Below, one piece after another: positions 1 through 7,960 of a DNA stretch of 34,878 nucleotides; within the stretch, counting starts at the first letter, position 1, and the number at the start of each line of letters is the position of its first letter. Origin of the DNA: Archangium sp. (lineage in GTDB: Bacteria; Myxococcota; Myxococcia; Myxococcales; Myxococcaceae). The notes under the pieces are model-generated. The model had not been told where the DNA came from. It was given only the letters and a program-made list of their open reading frames with translations, and searched no databases. The stretch lies in contig JAEUJS010000713.1 in assembly GCA_016792935.1 (NCBI GenBank), forward strand, positions 1-34,878, written 5' to 3'. The position numbers were made by a program, and so were the translations under genes.

Positions 1-27
1 CAGTCGTCTTGATATGGATCCACCGCC

Positions 28-423
28 ATGCGCGCGACGACCGCTGTCTCTCTGCTCGTGCTCATCGGCTTCGTCGCCGCGGCGCGTGGAGTCGGCAACC
101 TGTACCCGGTCTCGCAGTTCCCCATGTACGCGGGGAGCGCGGGCCCTTCGACGGCGCAGGTCATGGTGTTGCGCGAAAATGCCTACCTCGAACTCGACAC
201 CTTTCAGTCGCTGAGTTGTGAGTCATTGCCGAGGCTCGACGCGCAGCGTTGCGACGACGCGTCGCCGATTCCGTACCTCGCGCGTGACGCGGAGCAGTTC
301 ATTCGAGCGCACCCCGCGAACGGTGGAACGCAAGTGGAGCTCGTCCTCCGCGTGTGGGGCTTCGACGGCAAGACGCGACCCGCGCACTGCGTGGTGGCGA
401 AGTGCACGGCGGTGCCGCGATGA
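28..423 (+). CDS. Small membrane-anchored or exported protein of unknown function
   Basis: This 131-residue protein begins at an ATG and has one hydrophobic N-terminal segment (about residues 5-22), so it is probably exported or anchored in the inner membrane. After it comes the short motif YPVSQFPMY (about residues 26-34), then a soluble domain with four cysteines (about residues 69, 78, 120 and 125) that could pair outside the cytoplasm. I do not recognise a family with certainty. Aromatic-Pro...PMY/F motifs of this kind occur, to my knowledge, in small proteins encoded beside HTTM-type membrane proteins, and the next gene here is HTTM-like, so a functional link is plausible but inferred. 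The gene is probably co-oriented with 593-1783, separated by 169 bases that hold a repeat. Confidence 0.65.
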   Translation: MRATTAVSLLVLIGFVAAARGVGNLYPVSQFPMYAGSAGPSTAQVMVLRENAYLELDTFQSLSCESLPRLDAQRCDDASPIPYLARDAEQFIRAHPANGGTQVELVLRVWGFDGKTRPAHCVVAKCTAVPR

Positions 424-429
424 CCACGG

Positions 430-582
430 GCGGTTGTGGACTCTGGGTAGTTGGAACTACCCAAAACGCACCCGCGCCCCCCTCACTTCGTGAACTGAGA
501 CCGATTCGCGTGGGGTCGAGAGGCCCGCGCGCCTTTCGGCACGGCACGCATCACCCGCACCGCACACCACCCCAAAGCATGA
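430..582. repeat. Palindromic dispersed element, copy A
   Basis: The gap between the first two genes contains a hairpin at 445-462 (arms GGGTAGTT and AACTACCC, two-base loop GG) followed by about 110 bases that resemble the right-hand part of the copies near 12740, 13950 and 26607. For example, the stretch beginning GGTCGAGAGGC at about 514 closely matches 26629-26657. This looks like a half-copy of the same family. Outer boundaries are approximate because I aligned by eye. Confidence 0.6.
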
Positions 583-592
583 GGCGTCTCGC

Positions 593-1783
593 TTGAAGCG
601 CGTGCTTGCCGTGCTGCTGGTGTTCGACGCGGTCATCGCCATCGCGCTCACGTGGTCGCTGACGCCGAGCGACATCTCGCACCCGAACGCGCCGAATTTT
701 CTGTTCAGCATCGGCGGCCATCCACCAGTCCTGCTCTTCCTGGGAGCGCTCACCCTCATCGGCGCCTGGCAGTTTGCGTTCACCAGGCGCACGGTGCAGG
801 GCGCATTGCTCGCGCTGCTGAGCGTGGGACTCCTCGTCGAGTCGCAAGCGGCGCTGCTCGAAGGACCGATGCGCTTCCTCTTCTTCACCGGCGCAGTCAC
901 GGTCGGCTGGCTCGCGGGGCACTACATCGGTCGAGACCGCGAAGACAGCGAGCGCTTCTCCGACGCCGGCGCGCTGGGTGCGCTCGCCGCCTGCTACCTC
1001 GGAGCGTTGATCAGCAAGCTCGTCACCTCAGGTGGGTCGTGGGTCTTCGACGGAGGTCTTCGTTCCACCATCGCGGCGCAGCACCGCTGGGGCTCGAGCA
1101 CCGACGGCCTCGCGCGCTTCGTCCTCGAACATGAAGGCGTCGCGAACGCGATGGCGGCGTTCACGTTGCTCGCTCAAGCGTCGGCGGTGCTGCTCATCTT
1201 CGGTCTTCGCGCGCGGCGCATCGCGTGCGTGCTGCTGCTGCTCTTCCATGCGGGCGTGTGGCTGCTCACGCCGATTTCATTTCCGCAGGCGATGGTGCTG
1301 CTCGTCGTCGCGATGTTCGTTCCGGCGTCCGATTCTGATGGACCAGTGATGACTGAGTTGCGCCCGAACTTCTTGAAGCTCGCCATCGCAACGCTGGTGT
1401 TCGTTGGTGTCGCCTGGCTTCCACCGCTTCGCGAGTACACAGCGCTGCATCACCACCGCGCTCCCTCACCCCAACCCCTCTCCCCGAGGGAGAGGGAGAC
1501 AGCCACGACGACCGTCGTGCCTGGATTGCCCGTTGGTCTCGAGCTCGAGGGATTCCGCATCGTGTCCATCGAGCCGGGCCCGCTGGTGCGCTGCGAACGC
1601 GGAGCGGAATCCGTCGTCGTCGAGCTCGTCGCTCCCGGAGCGCGCACGTTCGAGCCACCCGCACGCTCGAAGAAGTACGACGTCTTCTACCGCTCTCCTG
1701 CTCCGGGAGAGGCAGCCCCACCCGATGAGCAACGTCTCGCGCTGCTCACCGCCATCGCGCGCGCACTCGACGCAGCGCCCTGA
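593..1783 (+). CDS. HTTM-like multi-pass membrane protein
   Basis: This 396-residue protein has about seven to eight hydrophobic segments through residue 280, then a soluble tail of about 100 residues. The pattern of a Lys-containing helix followed by a Trp (LISKLVTSGGSWVF, about residues 138-151) and a later helix with LLFHAGVW (about 214-221) recalls the HTTM / vitamin-K-dependent carboxylase-like fold. That is a remote resemblance and no enzymatic role can be claimed. The start is a TTG preceded by GAGG at 581-584 with good spacing; no closer in-frame ATG is available. Residues about 290-303 are encoded by a copy of a short palindromic repeat inserted in frame at the junction between the last membrane helix and the soluble tail. 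It probably works with the small protein upstream. Confidence 0.75.
   Translation: MKRVLAVLLVFDAVIAIALTWSLTPSDISHPNAPNFLFSIGGHPPVLLFLGALTLIGAWQFAFTRRTVQGALLALLSVGLLVESQAALLEGPMRFLFFTGAVTVGWLAGHYIGRDREDSERFSDAGALGALAACYLGALISKLVTSGGSWVFDGGLRSTIAAQHRWGSSTDGLARFVLEHEGVANAMAAFTLLAQASAVLLIFGLRARRIACVLLLLFHAGVWLLTPISFPQAMVLLVVAMFVPASDSDGPVMTELRPNFLKLAIATLVFVGVAWLPPLREYTALHHHRAPSPQPLSPRERETATTTVVPGLPVGLELEGFRIVSIEPGPLVRCERGAESVVVELVAPGARTFEPPARSKKYDVFYRSPAPGEAAPPDEQRLALLTAIARALDAAP
1461..1500. repeat. Short palindromic repeat R1, inside a coding sequence
   Basis: A C-rich arm (CCCTCACCCC...CCTCTCCCC) is followed by its approximate inverse (GAGGGAGAGGGAG). The same unit occurs at 7897, 14605, 18971 and, degenerate or partial, at 20955 and 33467. 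Here it is in frame inside the HTTM-like gene and encodes PSPQPLSPRERE. Confidence 0.75.
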
Positions 1784-1831
1784 ACACACGAACTTGGAGC
1801 GAACACGGATTGTGCGGAGTAGACCGCGCTC

Positions 1832-2944
1832 GTGCGTTCGCTTCGCCACCCAACGCCGTCGCCCGACGGGGCTTTGGTCTTGTTGCTGCTCACTGCGCTG
1901 CCCTTTTCCGCCTGCGCCACGCTGGGCGCGCAGACGCTCCCCGACGTGCAGGCCGCCTACAACGAGAGCCTCGCGCGCACGCAAGACACGCAATTCCTGC
2001 TGAACATCGTGCGCGTCCGGTACCGCGACACGCCGGCGTTCCTCGACGTCGCGTCGCTCACCACGCAGCAGACGATGATCTCCACTGTCGGCCTGAACGC
2101 CTCGGTGCCGCTGGTGCCCGTCAGCGCCACGCCCGGAGCCAACCTGGGCGGCACGATGTCGGTCACGCCGACCACGACGTTCGCTCCGGTGCGCGGAGAC
2201 GACTTCGTGAAGCGACTCGTCGCGCCGATTTCGCTGCAAACCGTCGCGATGGTGGCGAGCAGCGGCTGGAGCATCGCGCGCGTGCTGCAGCTCACGGTGG
2301 ACCGTCTGAATCGCATCACCAACGCGCCAACCGCGACGGGACCGACTCCCGAATTTCCGCCCGAAATTTCGCGCTTCATGAGCGTGGTGCGCGCTCTGCG
2401 AGCGCTGCAGCTGCAGGAAGACCTCACCATCAGCGTGGTACGTGACGACGCGACGGGAGACTCGGGGCTCCTCAACTTCTCGCCCGACGCCGACACGTCA
2501 GATCCGTTCCGCACCTTGCACGAGCTGCTCGACTTGAAGGCCGACTCGACACGCATTCGCCTCACCGAAGACCTCACGCGCAAGGACACCGAGTCGCTGC
2601 GCGTGCACATGCGCTCGATTCTCGGCGCCATCTTCTATCTCTCGCAGGGCGTCGAAGTTCCGCCCGAGCACGAAGCCCAGAACCTGGTGACCGTGACGCG
2701 CGACGCGAGCGGCAAGCGCTACGACTGGCAGCTGATGCTCGACGGCGTGTTCCGCGTGCGCACCTCGAAGAGTGAGCCGGCGAACGCGGCGGTGAAGGTG
2801 AAGCACCGGGGCGCGTGGTTCTTCATCGCCGACGACGATTTGGAATCGAAGAGCACGTTCATGTTGCTGATTCAGCTCTTCAACATGCAGGCGGGCCGTG
2901 GCGCGTTGCCGGTGCCGCTGCTCACCATTCCCGCGGGGCGCTGA
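1832..2944 (+). CDS. Probable outer-membrane lipoprotein of unknown function
   Basis: This 370-residue protein starts at a GTG and has a signal peptide ending in a lipobox-like LPFSAC (Cys about residue 28), so it is probably lipidated. The mature part contains the phrase NIVRVRYRDTPAFLDV (about residues 58-73), which I associate with uncharacterised lipoproteins of proteobacteria and relatives; no enzymatic motif is visible. It ends with a predicted mixed alpha/beta domain around 'RGAWFFIADDDLESK'. A GGAG at 1816-1819 lies 12 bases before the GTG. The next gene starts 1 base after this stop, so the two are surely cotranscribed. Function unknown. Confidence 0.8.
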   Translation: MRSLRHPTPSPDGALVLLLLTALPFSACATLGAQTLPDVQAAYNESLARTQDTQFLLNIVRVRYRDTPAFLDVASLTTQQTMISTVGLNASVPLVPVSATPGANLGGTMSVTPTTTFAPVRGDDFVKRLVAPISLQTVAMVASSGWSIARVLQLTVDRLNRITNAPTATGPTPEFPPEISRFMSVVRALRALQLQEDLTISVVRDDATGDSGLLNFSPDADTSDPFRTLHELLDLKADSTRIRLTEDLTRKDTESLRVHMRSILGAIFYLSQGVEVPPEHEAQNLVTVTRDASGKRYDWQLMLDGVFRVRTSKSEPANAAVKVKHRGAWFFIADDDLESKSTFMLLIQLFNMQAGRGALPVPLLTIPAGR

Positions 2945-2945
2945 C

Positions 2946-4694
2946 ATGGCTCAGACAGACCTGCTGCGCATCGGTGGAAGCAGCGGACTCACGCAACCGA
3001 CCCCCATCGTCGCGCTCGGCATGTCGCTCAACGGCGCGTTCATCGTCACTGGCGACGAGAATGGCCGCGCGCGGGTGTTCGACGTCGCGCAGAACGCACA
3101 AATCTCCGAGCTCAAGCTCCCGGGCGACATCAACCGATTCGATCGCTGCATCAAGCGCGTGCACGTCAGCGACAACGGCCGCATCGCGCTGATTCACATT
3201 CGCGGACACGACCGCATGTTCCTCGGCCGCACGTCCGACGGGAGCGTCACGCAGCTCACCGGTTGGGGCTCGTCACCGCGCGCCGTGTTGTGTCCCGACG
3301 GAGCGTGGACCGCGCAAGTCGCGATCTCGGTCTACACCTGGAAGAGCACGCAGCAGATGACGGAGTACTGGGAACCCAACTCCGGAGCGACAGACCTCGC
3401 GGTGAACTCCAAAGGCCTGGTGGCCATCGTCTTCTCGCGCGGCACTGACGGAAAGTTCAAGGGTCGTCCGCCCGGCGTGGTGCGGTTCCAGACCAAAGAG
3501 GGACGAAAGGTCGGCACGCTCGAGGTCGATGAAGCCTTCTGGTCGGCGCGCTGTGGGTTCCTGAATGATCAGACGCTGCTGATCATCACCAAGTCGAAGG
3601 CCATTCACGTCGACGTGAAGCAGAAGAAGGTCGTCTCGACGAAGAAGCACGCCCTCGAGGACATGAGCTACCAGGGCGAGGTGCTCGGTCCGCTCGGGCT
3701 GGTGATGCTGCACGGGAAGCTGCTCGACCCGACGACGGGCAAGCAGCGCGGCGAGGGAAGCGCGTGGGCGGCCTCGAGCGATGGCACGTCACTCATCTCC
3801 GCGTTCGGAGCCGCCATCGTTCGCCGCGACCCGCAGACGCTCGAGGAAGTCGGCGCCACCGGAGCGATGCGCGGCCGCGTGCGGGCCATCGCGTTCGAGC
3901 CCGACGGCCAGGCGCTGTGGAGCGGAGACGCCGAGGGCATTCGCCGCTGGAAGCTCCCGAGCGGCGAAGCCGACGTGGTGATGAAGCCACCGAAGGGAAC
4001 GGTCCCAGTCGCGCTCAGCTCCGACGCGCGCACGCTGGTGCTGAGCTCGGCGACCGCCTTCCTGAAGATGGATTTGCCCTTGGGAAGAGTCTCGACGGCG
4101 AAGATGACGCCCTCGAGTCGCATGTTCGGTTTTTCGCGCGACGGGAAGTGGCTCTCCGTGGCGAAGTCGAAGAACGAGCTGCAGGTCTACGACGTCGCGA
4201 AGGGCAAGCTGGTGCGCACACGCTCGTTCGGAAATGAACGCTACGTGTACGCCAGCGCCTTCACGTCAAAGGGCGAGGTGCTGAGCGGATGCGGCGACTC
4301 GCGAATTCACCTGCTCGACGCGAAGAAGCCGACGGCGTTCCGTGTTCCACAGGCCGGCAGACCGCCGCTGGGCATGGACATCGCTCCTGACGGAACGTGG
4401 CTGGTGATGGGCTGCGACTCCGCGGTCGTCTCGGTGCACGAGCTCCCGAGCGGAAAGCTGCGTCACCAACTCAAGGTGAAGCACAAGACGGTGTGGAAGG
4501 TCCTCATCTCGCCCGACGGAAAGCGCCTCGCCGCGACCGACGAACATCAGGTCTCGGTGTGGAACGCGAGGAGCGGAAAGCGGCTCCAGGTCGTGCCGGT
4601 CGCCGCTGAGTCGCTCGCGTTCTCCGCCGATTCGAAGCGCATCGCCGCCGGTTGCAACGGCGAAATCTTCGTGTTCGACGTCAGCGTCGGTTGA
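2946..4694 (+). CDS. WD40-like beta-propeller protein
   Basis: This 582-residue protein consists of repeated four-strand units. Clear blades include AFEPDGQALWSGDAEGI, FSRDGKWLSVAKSKNELQVY, DIAPDGTWLVMGCDSAV, LISPDGKRLAATDEHQVSVW and a last blade ending FVFDVSVG. The recurrent 'SxDGxxL' turn followed by a strand ending in hx[VY/W] is typical of WD40/YVTN propellers, which act as protein-binding platforms. No signal peptide is visible from the chosen ATG, which lies 1 base after the stop of the lipoprotein gene, so a cytoplasmic location is likeliest; a longer in-frame start inside the upstream gene (2898) is less likely. Its 3' end overlaps the convergent ATPase gene by 14 bases. Partner and role are unknown. 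Confidence 0.85.
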   Translation: MAQTDLLRIGGSSGLTQPTPIVALGMSLNGAFIVTGDENGRARVFDVAQNAQISELKLPGDINRFDRCIKRVHVSDNGRIALIHIRGHDRMFLGRTSDGSVTQLTGWGSSPRAVLCPDGAWTAQVAISVYTWKSTQQMTEYWEPNSGATDLAVNSKGLVAIVFSRGTDGKFKGRPPGVVRFQTKEGRKVGTLEVDEAFWSARCGFLNDQTLLIITKSKAIHVDVKQKKVVSTKKHALEDMSYQGEVLGPLGLVMLHGKLLDPTTGKQRGEGSAWAASSDGTSLISAFGAAIVRRDPQTLEEVGATGAMRGRVRAIAFEPDGQALWSGDAEGIRRWKLPSGEADVVMKPPKGTVPVALSSDARTLVLSSATAFLKMDLPLGRVSTAKMTPSSRMFGFSRDGKWLSVAKSKNELQVYDVAKGKLVRTRSFGNERYVYASAFTSKGEVLSGCGDSRIHLLDAKKPTAFRVPQAGRPPLGMDIAPDGTWLVMGCDSAVVSVHELPSGKLRHQLKVKHKTVWKVLISPDGKRLAATDEHQVSVWNARSGKRLQVVPVAAESLAFSADSKRIAAGCNGEIFVFDVSVG

Positions 4695-7600
4695 TCACTT
4701 TTTCGAGATCAACCACGCGCACGCCATCGCGTTCGACGAACGGCGTGCCCTTCGGGAGCTGCGTCGGCGCGACGTAGTCGAGCGGCCTGCACGTCAGCAC
4801 CAACACCTGCGTCTTCTGCGACGCCGCGAGAAGTGCCGGGCGGAACCAGGCGAGCGTGCTCGCGTCGGAGTGGACGAGTTGATCATCCAGCAGCACCGGC
4901 GCCTTCAAGTGCGTGGCGAGCGCGAGGCGAACGAGCGTGGCGAGCTGGTCTCTCGTTCCGACCGAGAGCATCTCGAGCTCACCCTTGCTGCCGTTCACGT
5001 CGACGTGTTGGGCCTGCAGCGACGAGTCGAACGTCACCGCGCCGTAGCGGCCCTTCGTCAGCTCGGAGAACGAGCGCGACACGGGGCCGGCGAGCGCGGC
5101 GCCGAAGTTCGAGCTGAGCTCCTTCTCCGCGGCCTTCGCCGTCTCGTGGAGCAGCTTCCAGCCATCGGCCGCGGTGCTCAGTTTGTCGGCGACGCGTTGC
5201 GCGCGAGCGAGCGCTGATTTCGTTTCGTCGAGGCGGTCAGGGACGGTCGCTCCACCGACGCGCTCGAGCGCACCGACGGAAGAGGCGTAGGCAGCGTTGG
5301 CGCGGTCTGCCGCAGCGCGTGCGTCCGTCGCCGTCTTCTTGAGCGCCTTCATCTCCGCGCTCGCTTCCTTCGATGACGACGCACCCGCCTTTGCCTTCGC
5401 GGCTTCGAGCTTCTCGACGAATTTTTCGCGCGGCGACTTCATCACCTGCGACGTCACTGCCTTCAATTCACCCTGCGCCTCTTTGAGCGCGCCCTGGGCG
5501 GCGGTGAATGCAGCGTTCGCCGCGTCGCGCGCGGTGGTGGCCTTCGCGAGCTCGTCCTTCGCCTTCTTGAGCTGTGCAGGCAACGCGTCGAGCGCGGCCT
5601 TGCCTTCGTCGAGCGAGGCGAGGCGCTGCTTGATGCGCGCGATTTCGCCTTCCGCTTCCTTCTGCGCGCGCGTGAGCGCTGCTTCGTTCTCGGTCGGAGC
5701 CGTGCGCGTCTTCGCGTTCGCTTCATCGAGCCGATGCGCGAGCAGCTGCAGCTCTCCTTCGAGCCGCGTCACGAGCGCGGTGGTCTCGGTGAGCGTTTTG
5801 CTGGTCTGCGCGTGTTGGCTGCTGGTGTCGATTTCCCACCGCTCGCCCATCGCGGTGAAAGCCTGTTCCAACACGTCAAGCGGAAGACGACCGATGCGCG
5901 CTTTGCGCTCTTCGATTTCCTTCTCACTCGGCGCGGAGCGGCTCTTCTCGTCGAGGTTCTTCACGCGCTCGTCGAGGCGCGCGACTTCCGATTCGTGTTC
6001 CTTCACGCGGGCGCGCGCGACGCCGAGCTGCGCACGCTGCGACGCGAGCTGCTCGAGGCTGCTGTCGAGGTCCTTCTTGCTGCGCAGCCCGGCGAGCTCG
6101 AGCAGCGGCACGGCTTCCGCGCGCCACTTCTTCTTGAGGTGGTCCACCTCGCGGCGCTTCTCGGGAGCACCGGCGATGACCTCGAAGTCGAGCGAGTCGC
6201 CCCAACCGATGTTCGCGCGGCGGTCGGCCTCGATGGTCTTCTCTCCGCGGACGCGTTCCTCTTCGAAGTCGCCGTCGTCGAGCGAGACGCGCAGTCTTCC
6301 CTCGGAGCGAGGCTTGAGCTGCACGGTGAAGCCGCCACCGAGCGCGGCTTCGGCGAGGTCGAGCTCGCGGCGCAGGTCGGAGATGAAGCTCTGCTTGCTC
6401 GCGTCGGGGAGCTTCGTCTCCGCCTCGCTCACTTTGGTCTGCAGGTCGGCGACTTCGCGCTTCACCGCTTCGAGGAGCTGGCGCTGCTTCGTCGCCGCGG
6501 CGCGCGCGTCGTTCAGCTCGGCGAAGTGGTTTCCACCGCGGGCGTCGCGCGCCTTGCGCCACTGGCCGTAGGCGATGATTCCGGTCGTCAGCTCGGCCTC
6601 GGACGTCAGTCTGGCGAGCTTGTCCTTCGCGGCGACGAGGTCGGTGCCGACTTTCCACTTCTGCGCGGCGAGGGCTTTGGTGTCTTCCGCTCCCCTGGCG
6701 GAGGTCTTCGCGGCTTCTGCTTTGCGCGTGAGTTCGGAGAGCGCGAGTTGTTGTTGCGCGAGCGAGCTCTCGAGCTCGGCTTTCGTCACTGCGCGCTTGC
6801 TCGCGTCTTTGGTGCCCTTCGCGTCGCGCTCGCTCGCTTCGAGCGAGGTGACCTGTGCCGATTTCTGCTGCTGGAGCGACGCGGCCTGCTGGAAGACGCC
6901 GCTCTTCTCTCCGACTTCGTGCTGCGCGCGCGACACGAGCGCTTCGAGCTCGTTCTTTCGGACGACGAGCTCGTCGTGCGCGGCGAGCTGCTGCTTCGCG
7001 GCCTCGATGACCGACTGCGCGGCCTCGGAGTCGCCCTTCGCGTTGCGCCGCTCGGACGCGCGCACGTTCTCTTCGGCGGTCTCCGCGGCGGTGCGCGTGG
7101 CGTTCGCCTTCTCTTCGAGCGCGCGGAGGGACTTTTCGAGCTTCTGCGCGTCGTCGAAGAGCTTCTGGCGTTCTTCGAGCTCGGTCTCGAGGCGTTCCAC
7201 TTCATCGAGCGCGAGCGCGAGCTCGGACGTGCGGGCCGCTTTGCGTTTGCCCTGCGGCGTGAAGGCCTTGGCGACCTCTTTCTCTGCCGTCGCGAGGACC
7301 TTGATGACGAGCGGATCTCTCGCGAGCGAGCTCAAGACCTTCGCGATGCGCGCCTGGCCGCTCGGCTCGACGTCGTCTTCGAGGTTGGCGTGGAGGATTT
7401 TCGTGACGTCGTCCTGCCGGCCGAGGAGCGCGTGCGTCAGGAAGCTCGCGGGCTCTCGCTGCTTGCGCGTTCCGGTGGAGAGGCCCCACGCGAAGATGCC
7501 GCGCAGCCGGTCGTCGACCTTCTTGTCGGAGATTTTGCTGAAGGCGCCGTCGGCGGTGCGCTCTTCGAGCAGCGCGATGTTGGTCGTGAAGCGCCGGAGG

Positions 7601-7854
7601 ACGCGCCAGACTTTGTCGCTCGCGTCGTGGAAGGTGAGGCTCACTTCCGGAGCGGCTTCACTGTCCTGCCAGGGGACGAGGCTCTCGGCGCGGTCGCCCG
7701 TGGCTGGATAGAGGAGGAGTGCGCGGAGCGCCTCGGCGAGCGTGGACTTGCCGAGGTCGTTCGGTCCGTAGAGGACGTTGAGGCCGGGGCCGAGCTCGAG
7801 CTTGGCGTCGAGCACTGCGCGCAGGTTCTGGATCTCCAGACGATCGAAACGCAT
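4681..7854 (-). CDS. SbcC/YhaN-like SMC-type ATPase
   Basis: This 1057-residue protein has the layout of an SMC/Rad50-like ATPase. A split ABC head opens with DRLEIQNLRAVLD and a Walker A GPNDLGKST (residues 30-38). Long coiled coils fill about residues 200-930, interrupted near 530-610 by a small globular stretch (GGGFTVQLKPRSEGRLRVS). The C-terminal head has signature LSVGTRDQL (963-971) and Walker B VLLDDQ (about 987-992). The signature and Walker B follow the YhaN branch rather than E. coli SbcC. There is no CxxC zinc hook: the only cysteine is near residue 1022. I placed the start at MRFDRLE (ATG at 7854); the open frame extends 81 codons further but runs through a palindromic repeat. 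The SbcD-like gene lies 106 bases upstream. A DNA-end processing or structural role is inferred from the family. Confidence 0.9.
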   Translation of the reverse strand: MRFDRLEIQNLRAVLDAKLELGPGLNVLYGPNDLGKSTLAEALRALLLYPATGDRAESLVPWQDSEAAPEVSLTFHDASDKVWRVLRRFTTNIALLEERTADGAFSKISDKKVDDRLRGIFAWGLSTGTRKQREPASFLTHALLGRQDDVTKILHANLEDDVEPSGQARIAKVLSSLARDPLVIKVLATAEKEVAKAFTPQGKRKAARTSELALALDEVERLETELEERQKLFDDAQKLEKSLRALEEKANATRTAAETAEENVRASERRNAKGDSEAAQSVIEAAKQQLAAHDELVVRKNELEALVSRAQHEVGEKSGVFQQAASLQQQKSAQVTSLEASERDAKGTKDASKRAVTKAELESSLAQQQLALSELTRKAEAAKTSARGAEDTKALAAQKWKVGTDLVAAKDKLARLTSEAELTTGIIAYGQWRKARDARGGNHFAELNDARAAATKQRQLLEAVKREVADLQTKVSEAETKLPDASKQSFISDLRRELDLAEAALGGGFTVQLKPRSEGRLRVSLDDGDFEEERVRGEKTIEADRRANIGWGDSLDFEVIAGAPEKRREVDHLKKKWRAEAVPLLELAGLRSKKDLDSSLEQLASQRAQLGVARARVKEHESEVARLDERVKNLDEKSRSAPSEKEIEERKARIGRLPLDVLEQAFTAMGERWEIDTSSQHAQTSKTLTETTALVTRLEGELQLLAHRLDEANAKTRTAPTENEAALTRAQKEAEGEIARIKQRLASLDEGKAALDALPAQLKKAKDELAKATTARDAANAAFTAAQGALKEAQGELKAVTSQVMKSPREKFVEKLEAAKAKAGASSSKEASAEMKALKKTATDARAAADRANAAYASSVGALERVGGATVPDRLDETKSALARAQRVADKLSTAADGWKLLHETAKAAEKELSSNFGAALAGPVSRSFSELTKGRYGAVTFDSSLQAQHVDVNGSKGELEMLSVGTRDQLATLVRLALATHLKAPVLLDDQLVHSDASTLAWFRPALLAASQKTQVLVLTCRPLDYVAPTQLPKGTPFVERDGVRVVDLEKVINRR

Positions 7855-7896
7855 CAGCGAAGAGTCCTCGCGCAAGCGACCGCCCCAACAGCGCGA

Positions 7897-7942
7897 CTTC
7901 CCCTCACCCTGACCCTCTCCCGCAGGGGCGGGAGAGGGAATT
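7897..7942. repeat. Short palindromic repeat R2
   Basis: The unit reads CTTCCCCTCACCCTGACCC followed by CTCTCCCGC, then AGGGGCGGGAGAGGGAA, giving stem arms CCCTCTCCCGC / GCGGGAGAGGG around a short loop. It fills the gap between the SbcD-like and SbcC-like genes. It is nearly identical to R4 (18971-19019), including the flanking GCGCGACTTCCCC. Confidence 0.8.
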
Positions 7943-7960
7943 TCCGCGCACGCGTAAGCT

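Noticed and set aside
1..12. Possible last codons of an upstream gene ending in TGA at 10-12
   Set aside because: Three codons cannot be supported as a gene end.
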